A stretch of DNA of 64,000 nt from Bacteriovorax sp. PP10 (GTDB taxonomy: Bacteria; Bdellovibrionota; Bacteriovoracia; Bacteriovoracales; Bacteriovoracaceae), in contig NZ_JAYGJQ010000001.1 in assembly GCF_035013165.1 (NCBI RefSeq), forward strand, positions 744,001 through 808,000, given 5' to 3'. The translations under genes were made by a program, and so were the position numbers. The notes under the pieces are model-generated. The model was not told where the DNA came from. It was given only the letters and a program-made list of their open reading frames with translations, and did not search any database. Below, in pieces: positions 16,630-25,821 of this stretch; positions within the stretch are counted from its first letter, which is position 1; each line of letters begins with the position of its first letter.

Positions 16630-17847
16630 ATGAACTCGAACGAAGAAATTACATTACATCAAGTCTTGTTGATTTTTACAAAGCGCTGGAAGTATCTTTT
16701 GATGCTTGCTTTGATCTTCGCTCTTGCTGCCCTGGTGAAACACAAATACTTTCCGACATATCCTGGTACTGGAAAACTAATCATTAAAGATGTACGAAAC
16801 AGTCAACTACAACTGGTTTTAAGCAGTGTGGCCGGACCTGGAACTGAGACCACTTCATCAGAAGTGAAAGGTGAAGATGTTGTCGATAGAGCAGAAATTG
16901 TTTTAGACACTCATGAGTATTATGTGGCACTTGCACAAAGACTTCTGCAAATTAAAAAGGAAACAGGAAATATCGCACTGACAAATTTCTTTAAGAAGTT
17001 TGAAGATAATGAAAGCAATCCTGAGTATGTTCATAATGTTGCCAATGTTCTTTCTGGCATCATTACTTTTAACTCTGCCAAAGGTGGCGTGTTAGTCATC
17101 AATGTTAAAACTAATAACCGTGAGCTTTCAGTTTTAGTGGTGAATGAAGCACTAAAAGAAGCGCAGAAAAATATTATTGATAGAGAGCTTGAAGACCTGG
17201 ATCGTGCTGAAAACTATTTCAATGCTGAGCTTGAAAGTGTCAGAGGTAGACTGGATGGAATTGAAAACTCAACTGTTAAAAAGTTGCAGAAGAATCAAAT
17301 CCTGTCAGTAGATGTAGAAAAAGGTGATAGCTCGAAATACATCAGTGAGCTTAAGAAGAACATCAACGATACAAGCATCGCGATTTCAAACAATACAAGC
17401 CGTATGAACTCTTTAAATGAAAAGATTAAAAATGGTGGCGCCAGAGATCTAGGTGTTATCAGCAAGTTCAATGAGTCTTCTCAGGTAAAAATGCTGGAAG
17501 ATCAAAACAAAGACCTGGAAATTGAATTAAAAACTTATAAGTCGTATTTGCGCAGTTATGAAAACCAAAAGACCGGTTTAGTACCAATGCAATATGAAAT
17601 TCAGAAGATGAATGCCAACCATGACTTTGAATACAAGATTTTTGCTTCTTTAAATGACAGTCTTGCAAGAATTGGTTTGCAAAAAACATATGTAAAAAAT
17701 AAAGTAGATATATTGGAACAGGAGCGAGTTTCTAGGGTAAAGTCTAGTCCGTCACTGGCAATAATGATGCTTATTTCGTTAATGCTCTCACAAGTCATTG
17801 GGATGTTTAGTATATATGTCTACGAGCTCTTCAAACCAAACGCCTAA
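16630..17847 (+). CDS. Wzz-like polysaccharide chain-length/co-polymerase protein
   Basis: The 405-residue protein has an N-terminal membrane helix (about residues 18-36) and a C-terminal one (about 380-400). Between them are a periplasmic domain and long coiled coils (about 190-360), the layout of Wzz/PCP1 proteins. These set the length of surface polysaccharides in concert with the Wzy polymerase. It is divergent from the SLBB and ligase genes. There is no tyrosine-kinase domain after the last helix. Confidence 0.83.
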   Translation: MNSNEEITLHQVLLIFTKRWKYLLMLALIFALAALVKHKYFPTYPGTGKLIIKDVRNSQLQLVLSSVAGPGTETTSSEVKGEDVVDRAEIVLDTHEYYVALAQRLLQIKKETGNIALTNFFKKFEDNESNPEYVHNVANVLSGIITFNSAKGGVLVINVKTNNRELSVLVVNEALKEAQKNIIDRELEDLDRAENYFNAELESVRGRLDGIENSTVKKLQKNQILSVDVEKGDSSKYISELKKNINDTSIAISNNTSRMNSLNEKIKNGGARDLGVISKFNESSQVKMLEDQNKDLEIELKTYKSYLRSYENQKTGLVPMQYEIQKMNANHDFEYKIFASLNDSLARIGLQKTYVKNKVDILEQERVSRVKSSPSLAIMMLISLMLSQVIGMFSIYVYELFKPNA

Positions 17848-18430
17848 CCACCTTATCACTACGGCGATACTAGGTGAGTTTGAGAGTATTTCCCAAAAAT
17901 TTTCTGCATTTCAAAATACTAACTCACTTAGCTGCCCTCCAGGGTGTGGAAAGTGCTGTTTTAAAGCTGATATCTACTGCGCTCCCATTGAATTACTTCC
18001 TTTAGCAATGGAACTTCTTAATAGAGGTGAAGCGGAAACTTATTTGGAAAAATGCCAGGATATCAAAGAAGACCGCTGCCTTTTTCTGAGTGTTCAGGAT
18101 GAAAAGACAGGTAAGGGAACTTGTACTGAATATAAATATCGTCCTTTGGTTTGTCGCACTTTTGGAGTTGCTCCAAGACATGACAAAAATGGGCTAGTCA
18201 ATTTTTCGGTTTGTACGACACTAAAAGAAACAAACCCTGAGAGTTTCGCTAAGCTGCAGAAAAGGGATTTCACCGATGTTGAAATTCCTTTTATCGATCA
18301 ATCAAAAAACAAACTTGCTTGCCTTGATCCGCGCCTGGCAGAAGAAGAATTCCCGATTAATGAGTCTCTCGCGATGATCCTTGAAAAAGTTTTATTCTAC
18401 GAAAGTTTTAATGCGAGTCCTCGCAACTAG
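17816..18430 (+). CDS. YkgJ-family cysteine-cluster protein (putative Fe-S or zinc binding)
   Basis: The 204-residue protein has the conserved cluster CPPGCGKCCFKADIYC (Cys40, 44, 47, 48, 55), then RCLFL, GTCTEYKYRPLVCRTFG. This is the YkgJ pattern, thought to bind an iron-sulfur cluster or zinc. Function is unknown, although some relatives act in oxidative modifications. The ATG at 17816 is preferred over an in-frame TTG at 17798; both lie inside the end of the Wzz-like gene, so the two overlap by 32 bases. Confidence 0.82.
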   Translation: MSTSSSNQTPNHLITTAILGEFESISQKFSAFQNTNSLSCPPGCGKCCFKADIYCAPIELLPLAMELLNRGEAETYLEKCQDIKEDRCLFLSVQDEKTGKGTCTEYKYRPLVCRTFGVAPRHDKNGLVNFSVCTTLKETNPESFAKLQKRDFTDVEIPFIDQSKNKLACLDPRLAEEEFPINESLAMILEKVLFYESFNASPRN

Positions 18431-18476
18431 TTATTATCAATTTCCAAAATTATAGAGAGTATGTTAGCTTTTTTAG

Positions 18477-19463
18477 ATGAAATTTATTCTATCTATTTTG
18501 CTATTTATTTTAGCGCCTATGGCCTTTGGTTACGAAAAGGAATTCGTTATTACTGATATCCTGAATGATGATGTGATTCGAGTTCAAAAGCTGGACATGA
18601 ATGTTGATGTTACGGCCGGTGATCTTTTATTGATTTATTCACATACTACTAAAAGTATTCTTGGATATGCCCGTGTTGAAGTTGTGGATCCAGATGCAGA
18701 GTTTTTTACGGCCACAGTTCAGACCCATAATAAAAGTGGGATGATTCGTCCGGAAAATTTCTTGAAAAAAGTTGATCTGACAAAAGTAAAAAATACTGAA
18801 ATGCCGGCGCGTATTGATTTACTCTATAAAGAAAATCGTAAGGCCGCAGCGAGATACCGTCCTCTGGTTTATGGAGGTCTTGCTCAAGGATTTACTGCTG
18901 CTAATCTAGTGAAAAAAGAATTTTTAGTAGGTCCTTCGATATTTGGGTACGGTCTGACTTCCAGAACTCAGCTTAATACGAATTTAGTTTCTACAATGTT
19001 TAGCATTTTGAACGTTTCAGTTAAGAATACTGTTTTTAATAATGATGATTATGAGATCTCAGTTGAAAACGGTTTTCAGTATTATCACCAAAAGAAAAAA
19101 GGCTCTTACCAGTTCACAGGATACCTGGACATGGTAACGAATTCTAATTTTAATTCTTACGTGAAACTAAGAGTGTTCACGCAGAAGCCTCAGGATGAGT
19201 ATTTATATAACTCTGAAGAGTATAAAAATGACCTGAACCTCGAGTTGTCTTTAGCATATGGATACTTATTTAATAATTGGAACCGAGTGATCTTCGGGCC
19301 GAAAATCGATGTTAACAAGCAGAAAGTCGGAGGGACTGTCGGATACTATATTATCGACAGAGAATTCCACACGATGATCGGGGTTTCTTCAAACGACTTC
19401 TCTGAATTTAAAATTGGAAAACAGGGTTATTTATTAAACCTGGATTTCTGGTGGCGCTTCTAG
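18477..19463 (+). CDS. Predicted outer-membrane protein of unknown function
   Basis: The 328-residue protein has a signal peptide ending MAFG. Residues 20-115 look like a small beta domain (VITDILNDDVIRVQKL, AGDLLLIYSH). From about 125 on, alternating hydrophobic strands with many aromatic residues end in LLNLDFWWRF, whose final Phe is typical of outer-membrane barrels. No family is recognised. Its 3' end overlaps the convergent mtnC by four bases. Confidence 0.72.
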   Translation: MKFILSILLFILAPMAFGYEKEFVITDILNDDVIRVQKLDMNVDVTAGDLLLIYSHTTKSILGYARVEVVDPDAEFFTATVQTHNKSGMIRPENFLKKVDLTKVKNTEMPARIDLLYKENRKAAARYRPLVYGGLAQGFTAANLVKKEFLVGPSIFGYGLTSRTQLNTNLVSTMFSILNVSVKNTVFNNDDYEISVENGFQYYHQKKKGSYQFTGYLDMVTNSNFNSYVKLRVFTQKPQDEYLYNSEEYKNDLNLELSLAYGYLFNNWNRVIFGPKIDVNKQKVGGTVGYYIIDREFHTMIGVSSNDFSEFKIGKQGYLLNLDFWWRF

Positions 19464-20140
19464 AATTTAATTTCGTTGAAGTCTCGTGCCGTTTTATGAT
19501 CACCAATCACAACATCATTCTGACGAACGAGTTGAATCGTTTGCATTCCGGCCTCTCTGGCGGCATCTAGTTCTTCTTTGATGTCTGAAAGAAAGAGAAT
19601 TTCGGAAGGCTCTACTTTCAAAATATTAGAGATATTTGAATAAGACGCTACTTCACGTTTGTGACCTACGGCCGTATCGAAGTGATTTGAAAAATAAGGT
19701 CTTAAATTCCCTTCAGTCGAGAATTCAAAAATTAAGTGTTGAGCTTTCACAGATCCAGAAGAGTAAACCCCAAGAGTTAATCCAGCTTCTTTCCATGCTT
19801 TTAAAGCGACAGGGACGTCTTTGTAGATATGCCCTTTAATCTGACCAGAAACATAACCACCTTCCCAAATAAGGCCTTGAAGGTCTTTAAGAGCAGGATG
19901 CTTTCTATCAGTTTTAATCCAATGAAGAAGCAAGTCAGTCGCTTCATCATCACTAATGTCTTTTTGAGTTTCAGCTTTCGCTGTCGCTTTAGTCTGCTTC
20001 AAAATTTCCTGAACATCATTGTTGTTTAAGTTTTCTGCTACGAAACTTTTTAATCTTTCTTTGGCGAAAGGGAAAAGTGTTTCGTGAACAAAGCTAATTG
20101 AAGTAGTCGTGCCTTCGACATCAGTTAAAATATATTTCAT
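19460..20140 (-). CDS. mtnC: Acireductone synthase (enolase-phosphatase E1)
   Basis: The 226-residue HAD-family protein opens with TDVEGTTTSISFVHETLFPF, the MtnC form of HAD motif I (Asp7, Glu9). VYSSGS is motif II, and LFLSDIKEELDAA with HKREVASY give the later motifs. It converts 2,3-diketo-5-methylthiopentyl-1-phosphate through enolisation and dephosphorylation to acireductone, in methionine salvage from methylthioadenosine. Its start overlaps the stop of mtnD by ATGA. Length is normal for the bacterial fused enzyme. Confidence 0.96.
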   Translation of the reverse strand: MKYILTDVEGTTTSISFVHETLFPFAKERLKSFVAENLNNNDVQEILKQTKATAKAETQKDISDDEATDLLLHWIKTDRKHPALKDLQGLIWEGGYVSGQIKGHIYKDVPVALKAWKEAGLTLGVYSSGSVKAQHLIFEFSTEGNLRPYFSNHFDTAVGHKREVASYSNISNILKVEPSEILFLSDIKEELDAAREAGMQTIQLVRQNDVVIGDHKTARDFNEIKF

Positions 20141-20658
20141 GGGTTGTACTTTGCATCCACATTAGAGTTTGTGTAAAGAGGGACCCATCCTTCCATGTTT
20201 GAAAAGATACGGATTGCTTTAACAAAGTAGTTAGGGTGAAGGTCAAACCAGTGACGGAAGTTTTTTGGAACTGACATAAAGTCACCCGCTGTACATGTCA
20301 CGGCGATCACTTCGTCGTTATCAAGGTGGAACCAGAAGATTCCTTCTCCATCGACGAAGAATCTGATTTCATCGTCACTGTGACGATGTTCTTTCATGAA
20401 TTTTTCTCTGATAGCTTGAAGGTTAGGAGTTGCTGGAGTTACGTTAATAACGTCAGCCGTTTCAAATCCATATTTTTCCATGAATGGTTTTAATTCATGA
20501 GAGTAAGCAGCAAGGATTGTTTCTTGGTCAGCATCGTCAGCGAGTTTTGTATTCGCTTCCCACTTTTCAATTAAAATCTTGTGACCATTTAAGATTGATT
20601 TAATCTTGTCGAAGTCAGTGATTGTTTCCTGAGTTTTTGCGATAAATAATTTTGCCAT
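20137..20658 (-). CDS. mtnD: Acireductone dioxygenase
   Basis: The 173-residue cupin protein has the metal ligands EHRHSDDEIRF (His91, His93, Glu97) and a distal His136 in NFRHWFDL. It uses oxygen to convert acireductone to 2-keto-4-methylthiobutyrate and formate when it carries Fe(II); the nickel form gives a different off-pathway product. It is the middle gene of mtnB-mtnD-mtnC with a four-base overlap and a three-base gap, so it is surely co-translated. Confidence 0.96.
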   Translation of the reverse strand: MAKLFIAKTQETITDFDKIKSILNGHKILIEKWEANTKLADDADQETILAAYSHELKPFMEKYGFETADVINVTPATPNLQAIREKFMKEHRHSDDEIRFFVDGEGIFWFHLDNDEVIAVTCTAGDFMSVPKNFRHWFDLHPNYFVKAIRIFSNMEGWVPLYTNSNVDAKYNP

Positions 20659-20661
20659 GAC

Positions 20662-21309
20662 TTATGCCCTTCTTGCAGAGTTTAAATAGTATTTAAAAAT
20701 GTATTCGAAAACTTCAAGGTGTCTCTTAGCTTCTTCTACCGTTTCTCCCCAAACATAAATTCCGTGACCTCGAAGAAGTAGTCCATAGCTGTTTGGTTGA
20801 GATAAAATGGCAGGTTTGATTTCTTCAGCAAGATTTCTGATGTCTTGAGTATTATCGAAAATAGGAATGTTGATTTCTAGTTCGTGAGTTTTAACGCCTT
20901 TGAAACCTTTTAAAAGTTCAAGGTGTTTGATAGTTGCGAAATCTTTTCCTTGGAAAAGATCGGCAAATAATAAAGCGTCCAGCATGTGACTGTGAAGAAC
21001 ACAGTTGGCTTTTGTGATTTGATAAATCGTTAAGTGAATGTCTGTTTCATCAGAAGATTTTCTGCCAGTGTTTGTGTAACTTTCAAGCATCTGTCTTGTA
21101 CCGTGATAAAGCGGTAGAAAGTTTTCTTCTGTGAATTTACTTTTATCGATTCCAGACTCAGAAACCAGAGCGATTTCAGGGTTAGTTTTTGAACGAAGAG
21201 AGTAGTTTCCGCTGGTCGCAGGGTTATGCCCTTGCGTGTTCATAACTCTTACCAGAGCAGCTAATTTCTTCATTTCTTCTAGATCTTGAGGCTTGATGAT
21301 AAATGACAC
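20662..21309 (-). CDS. mtnB: Methylthioribulose-1-phosphate dehydratase
   Basis: The 215-residue class II aldolase-fold protein has the features NPATSGNYSLR, SESGIDKSKF, ETDIHL, LHSHMLDALLF and LLLRGHGIYVWGET, the last two providing zinc-binding His. It dehydrates methylthioribulose-1-phosphate to the diketo compound used by mtnC. I chose the GTG at 21309, which gives a normal-length protein; a longer frame to 21597 would run into the divergent aminotransferase gene and encodes an unrelated N-terminus. mtnA, mtnK and mtnP are not in this window. Confidence 0.93.
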   Translation of the reverse strand: MSFIIKPQDLEEMKKLAALVRVMNTQGHNPATSGNYSLRSKTNPEIALVSESGIDKSKFTEENFLPLYHGTRQMLESYTNTGRKSSDETDIHLTIYQITKANCVLHSHMLDALLFADLFQGKDFATIKHLELLKGFKGVKTHELEINIPIFDNTQDIRNLAEEIKPAILSQPNSYGLLLRGHGIYVWGETVEEAKRHLEVFEYIFKYYLNSARRA

Positions 21310-21423
21310 GGTATTTTTCCGGATAAATTTAAGTAAGATTTGCCCTATATATAAAAAGTCTCTTTTTTTGGCCATGAGTATGTAGTAAAGAAAGGGTATA
21401 AAACAAAGAAAAACGGGACGAAT

Positions 21424-22560
21424 ATGAAGCCACTTAGCAATACTGTAGAGCAATTCAAAGAATCGATCTTTTCCACAATGACAAAAATGGCCATTGAGAA
21501 CAAAGCGATTAACCTTTCTCAGGGCTTTCCTGACTTTGATGGGCCTAAGTGGGTCATCGATCTTGCCTCTAAGGCCATGAATGAAAATAAGAACCAATAC
21601 GCGCCTTCAATGGGGATTTTACCTCTAAGAGAAGCCATCGCTCACAATTACAAACGCTTCTACGATTTTACTGTGAACCCACTTAGTGAGGTTGTGGTAA
21701 CTACTGGGGCAACCGAAGCAATTTTTTGTACGTGCATGGGAATTTTAAATCCAGGTGACGAAGTTATCGTGCTTGAGCCGTTTTATGATTCTTATTTAGC
21801 TTCAATTCAGCTTGCTGGAGCGAAGGTTGTTCCGGTTACATTGAAAGCACCAAATTTTAACTTTGATATTGAAGAGCTTAAAGCGGCAGTGACTTCTAAA
21901 ACAAAATTGTTGATCGTAAACAATCCTCACAATCCAACGGGGAAAGTTTTTACAGCAGAAGAAATTGAAGTAATTGGGAATCTTGCTCGTGAGAATGATT
22001 TTTATATTTTATCTGATGAAGTTTATGAGTTCTTAACTTTTGGTGTAGATCATAAACCGACAGCAACATATGGTGATCTTGCAAATCGCACGATTACGAT
22101 TTCTTCAACAGGAAAAACGTTTGGTTTAACTGGATGGAAAATTGGTTGGGCAATTGGCCCTGCTCATATTATTAAAGCGATTCACAATGTTCACCAGTTT
22201 TCTACATTTGCAGTGTCTCAACCATTTCAATGGGCGATGGCCGAAGCACTTGTGAAAATGGATGAGTACTTGGTTGAGTTCAAAGCTGATTATTTAAGAA
22301 AAAGAAATCTGCTTATTTCAGGGTTAAAGGAATGTGGGTTTAATGTTTCTAATCCGCAAGGGACATACTTTGCGATGGCGTTTTTACCGGAAGGGGAAAA
22401 CGATGTTGATTACTGCAAAAAATTAATTGTCGAAAAGAAAGTAGCGACGATTCCGACTTCAGCTTTTTATATTAAGTCTGATGAAGGGACGAAGATGATT
22501 CGTTTTTGTTTTGCTAAGAAAGATGAAACATTAGAAGCAGCTTTAGCTAATTTGAAATAG
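21424..22560 (+). CDS. PLP aminotransferase, probable methionine/KMTB aminotransferase (MtnE role)
   Basis: The 378-residue fold-type I aminotransferase has LSQGFPDFDGP near the start, NNPHNPTG (Asn170), SDEVYEF (Asp198, Tyr201) and the PLP Lys231 in SSTGKTFGLTGWKIGW. This is close to YbdL/kynurenine-aminotransferase types that act on methionine or aromatic amino acids. Being divergent from mtnBDC, it most likely carries out the last step of methionine salvage, amination of 2-keto-4-methylthiobutyrate. The substrate is inferred from the neighbours. Promoters for both directions must lie in 21310-21423. Confidence 0.88.
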   Translation: MKPLSNTVEQFKESIFSTMTKMAIENKAINLSQGFPDFDGPKWVIDLASKAMNENKNQYAPSMGILPLREAIAHNYKRFYDFTVNPLSEVVVTTGATEAIFCTCMGILNPGDEVIVLEPFYDSYLASIQLAGAKVVPVTLKAPNFNFDIEELKAAVTSKTKLLIVNNPHNPTGKVFTAEEIEVIGNLARENDFYILSDEVYEFLTFGVDHKPTATYGDLANRTITISSTGKTFGLTGWKIGWAIGPAHIIKAIHNVHQFSTFAVSQPFQWAMAEALVKMDEYLVEFKADYLRKRNLLISGLKECGFNVSNPQGTYFAMAFLPEGENDVDYCKKLIVEKKVATIPTSAFYIKSDEGTKMIRFCFAKKDETLEAALANLK

Positions 22561-22569
22561 TGGGCAGAC

Positions 22570-22594
22570 AAAACAGTCCAGTGGACTGTTTTGA
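22570..22594 (+). terminator. Intrinsic terminator after the aminotransferase gene
   Basis: An 11-base inverted repeat, AAAACAGTCCA and TGGACTGTTTT separated by one base, lies ten bases past the stop. In practice it forms a nine-pair stem with a small loop and a T-run. Confidence 0.65.
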
Positions 22595-22645
22595 TTATGT
22601 TTGAAAATAAAACGAGATGATTTTTTTAAAATAGAGTTCTGACCA

Positions 22646-22672
22646 CAAAAAAGGCCCTCTTTCGAGGGCCTT
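22646..22672 (-). terminator. Intrinsic terminator of the RND efflux operon
   Basis: On the minus strand, AAGGCCCTCG, a short loop and GAGGGCCTT are followed by a run of T's. It lies just beyond the stop of the RND pump gene at 22690. Confidence 0.8.
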
Positions 22673-22689
22673 CATCTTTGACTTTACAA

Positions 22690-25600
22690 TTACGAAGCGA
22701 CAAATATCTTCTTCATAATTTTTCCAGACCACACTCTAAATCTTTCAACATACGAGTAGGCCGCTGGGATAACCACTAGAGTAAGTAGAGTCGAAGAAAT
22801 TAATCCTCCGATAACTGCAATACCCATAGATGTTCTTTGTTTTGAAGCTTCGTTTAATCCGATAGCAAGAGGAAGCATTCCTCCGATAAGGGCAAACGAC
22901 GTCATAAGAATTGGACGAAGACGGGCTTTTCCAGAAGCGATGATCGCCTCAGATAAACTCATTCCACCTTCAACTTGCTGGTGAGCATAGTCGACGAGTA
23001 GAATAGAGTTCTTCGTTGCAACCCCAAGAAGCATAATACAACCAATCATTGAGAACAGATCCAGCGATGCTCCAGTTAGAGCAAGAGCGTAGAAAGCTCC
23101 ACACATTGCAAGTGGTAACACGAGCATGATGGTGAATGGTGTAACAAACGATTCATAGAGAGATGCTAGAACGAAGTAGATGAACATGATCCCTAAACCA
23201 CCGGCAACAACCATGTTAACCATTAACTCCTGGAAGTTTTCAGCTTGGCCTACGAATTGGTATCTCATGTTGTTTGGTAATTTAATTTCTTCATCTAAAA
23301 TACGTTTGATATCAGTGATTGCTCCACCCATACCAGGTCCATTAGGAGCTACGTCAGCAGATAGCTGAATATAACGTCCACGGTCCTGACGATTGATGTT
23401 TGCAGGCCCTGTTGTATCAAAAGGCTTCGCTACGTTACTTAACTTAATAAGCGAGTTGTTGATGTTTGGAATGTAGATCGAGTTGTACGCTTTTTTAATA
23501 TCGCGTTGATCTTCTTGCATACGAACACGAATGTCGTACTCTTCACCAAACTCACGGAAGACTGCTGGAGTTGATCCTTCAACCTGCGTTCTAAGTTCAG
23601 CACCTAGAAGAGTTGTTGAAACCCCAAGTCTTTCTGCTTTATTTCTATCCGGGATAACCTGGAATTCTGGTTTACCTGGACGGCTAGAAGTATCAACGTC
23701 CAGTAGAGCAGGGTGGTTCTTGATTTTTTCAAGTAACAGTCCTGAGTACTTTTCAATTTCTTTCATATCATCACCAACAATGTTGATGTTGAATGGACGC
23801 TGACCTCCACCGACGTTATCGATATCTTTAACGGCAGGGTTAGCATAAGCGTATGGTTTTAACTGCTCACGAACGCGTGCTTTAACAGCAGTTGTGTTTG
23901 TGCCTTTTCTTTCTTTAGCTGGAATAAGTGTTACGAAAATGCTGGCCTTTTCTGGCTGGCCATTCTGATCTCCAACTTGAAGAACTGTGTAAGCAACTTC
24001 TTTGTTGTTTCTGATAAGAGTATCAACAGTTTTTCCTAACTCGTTCATTCCATCTAAGCTTGTTCCCGGTTTCTGGTCGATAGCAACCATGAATTCACCC
24101 GAGTCTTGAGGAGGAAGGAAAGTTTTTGGTACAAATTTTAGTGCTGCAAATGAAGCAAAGAAAATCAGTGTCGATACAAGAAGAACCACAAACGGACGTC
24201 TTAGAGTAAACTTTAAAACGTGAACATAAATATCTTCTAACCAGTTTTGGAAATCGTTAAATTTATCAAGAACTACACCAACAGTGTTATCCCAGATACC
24301 TTTTCTTACTTTTGGAACGTTTGGATCGTGGTGGTCAATTTTACCAGCGAAGTATGCAGATAACATTGGCGCCATTGTAAGAGCATCAAATAGAGAAATG
24401 ATCATCGCAAAACAAACTGTCAGACCGAACTCTTTAAAGAATTGACCAACAACTCCATCTAAAAATGAGATCGGAGCAAATACGGCGATAACTGTCAGTG
24501 TTGTGGCAACTACGGCAAGTGTAACTTCCGTTGTCCCTTCGATTGCGGCCTTAACCGGATCTGCACCCATTTCAATGTGACGGAAAATGTTTTCACGTAC
24601 AACGATGGCATCATCGATCAAGAGACCTACGGCCAGGGAGAGAGCAAGAAGTGTCATGATGTTAACTGTAAATCCGGCAGCAGCTAATAAAATGAATGCA
24701 CCTAAAAGCGAGTTGGGAAGTGCCAGACCGGTAATGATTGTCGATCTAACAGAACCTAAGAAGAAGAATACAACAATGATGGTAAGGATCATACCGATGA
24801 TGATCGTTTCATAAACGTCGTAAACGTTAGCGTCGATCATTTTAGATCCGTCGCGAACAACTTGAAGGGCCATGTTTTGTTTTTGGGCTTTCAAATTAGC
24901 GTTGATTTTCTCAACTTGCTTTTTAATCCCTTTAGCAACACCAATTGTGTTTGATCCAGATTGTTTATAAACAGATAAAAGAATCGAAGATTTTCCATTG
25001 TAATAAGCATAAGTCTTTCTTTCTTCAAGAGAGTCCTTAACTGTCCCAATATCTTTAACTGTAATAGGAACATCATTTCCTAAGAAGTTAACGATTGTTG
25101 ATTCGATTTCTTTAATAGTCTTGTATTCACCAAGAGTTCTGAAAACGGTATCATTCGTATGCCCAGAAATTTTACCTGCTGGAATGTTTTGACCAGAGAT
25201 TTTTAATCTTTCTGAAACCTGACTTGCTGAAATCTCTCTTGCTTTTAGTTTATTGCGGTCAAGTTCAACTTTAATTTCTCTTTTTCTACCACCGTAAATA
25301 TCAACAAGACCAACCTGGTTGACCTGTTCGATCATTGGCTTAATCTTTTTGTCTACGTATTGGTAAAGTTCTCCATCCGGAAGATCAGATTCAACTGAGA
25401 TGGTGATAATCGGCTGATCGGCAGGGTCGATCTTTCTGATAACCGGCTCATCAATATCAGTTGGAAGTTTTTTTCTGGCCGCAGCTACTTTGTCGCGAAC
25501 TTGCTGTTCAGCGTACTTAATATCTACGTCAAGATTGAACTCGGCGATGATGATTGAAACGGCTTCAAGGTTTTGTGAAGAAAGTTTTTTAAGGCCAGGA

Positions 25601-25821
25601 ACGTTTGAAAGTTCTTCTTCATAAATTTTTGAAACGAGTGTTTCAACTTCTTCCGGACCAGCACCTGGATAAGTCGTAGTCACAGTAACAATCGGAAAAG
25701 TTACGTTTGGAAATAAGTCGACTGGCAGCTTCTTAAGAGAGAGCCATCCAACTACCAGAATTACAGTTACGATACACGTAATGAAGACGGGTCTTTTGAT
25801 TGATAATGAAGCCAAATTCAC
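22690..25821 (-). CDS. RND efflux pump, inner-membrane AcrB/HAE1-type component
   Basis: The 1043-residue protein has the RND start NLASLSIKRPVFITCIV and PNVTFPIVTVTTTYPGAGPEEVE, then two sets of one plus five membrane helices with large periplasmic loops. The segment LALSLAVGLLIDDAIVVREN contains the paired Asp of the proton relay. Length and layout match complete AcrB-like transporters that export drugs, detergents or other hydrophobic molecules with the proton gradient. It overlaps the TolC-like gene by four bases. No membrane-fusion adaptor is encoded in this operon. Confidence 0.93.
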   Translation of the reverse strand: MNLASLSIKRPVFITCIVTVILVVGWLSLKKLPVDLFPNVTFPIVTVTTTYPGAGPEEVETLVSKIYEEELSNVPGLKKLSSQNLEAVSIIIAEFNLDVDIKYAEQQVRDKVAAARKKLPTDIDEPVIRKIDPADQPIITISVESDLPDGELYQYVDKKIKPMIEQVNQVGLVDIYGGRKREIKVELDRNKLKAREISASQVSERLKISGQNIPAGKISGHTNDTVFRTLGEYKTIKEIESTIVNFLGNDVPITVKDIGTVKDSLEERKTYAYYNGKSSILLSVYKQSGSNTIGVAKGIKKQVEKINANLKAQKQNMALQVVRDGSKMIDANVYDVYETIIIGMILTIIVVFFFLGSVRSTIITGLALPNSLLGAFILLAAAGFTVNIMTLLALSLAVGLLIDDAIVVRENIFRHIEMGADPVKAAIEGTTEVTLAVVATTLTVIAVFAPISFLDGVVGQFFKEFGLTVCFAMIISLFDALTMAPMLSAYFAGKIDHHDPNVPKVRKGIWDNTVGVVLDKFNDFQNWLEDIYVHVLKFTLRRPFVVLLVSTLIFFASFAALKFVPKTFLPPQDSGEFMVAIDQKPGTSLDGMNELGKTVDTLIRNNKEVAYTVLQVGDQNGQPEKASIFVTLIPAKERKGTNTTAVKARVREQLKPYAYANPAVKDIDNVGGGQRPFNINIVGDDMKEIEKYSGLLLEKIKNHPALLDVDTSSRPGKPEFQVIPDRNKAERLGVSTTLLGAELRTQVEGSTPAVFREFGEEYDIRVRMQEDQRDIKKAYNSIYIPNINNSLIKLSNVAKPFDTTGPANINRQDRGRYIQLSADVAPNGPGMGGAITDIKRILDEEIKLPNNMRYQFVGQAENFQELMVNMVVAGGLGIMFIYFVLASLYESFVTPFTIMLVLPLAMCGAFYALALTGASLDLFSMIGCIMLLGVATKNSILLVDYAHQQVEGGMSLSEAIIASGKARLRPILMTSFALIGGMLPLAIGLNEASKQRTSMGIAVIGGLISSTLLTLVVIPAAYSYVERFRVWSGKIMKKIFVAS

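Noticed and set aside
20662-21423. SAM riboswitch for the methionine salvage genes
   Set aside because: No helix set or conserved core of a SAM riboswitch could be seen in the 114 bases upstream.
21310-21597. N-terminal extension of MtnB
   Set aside because: It lies over the divergent aminotransferase start, has no MtnB-like sequence, and the family's normal start is near the GTG at 21309.
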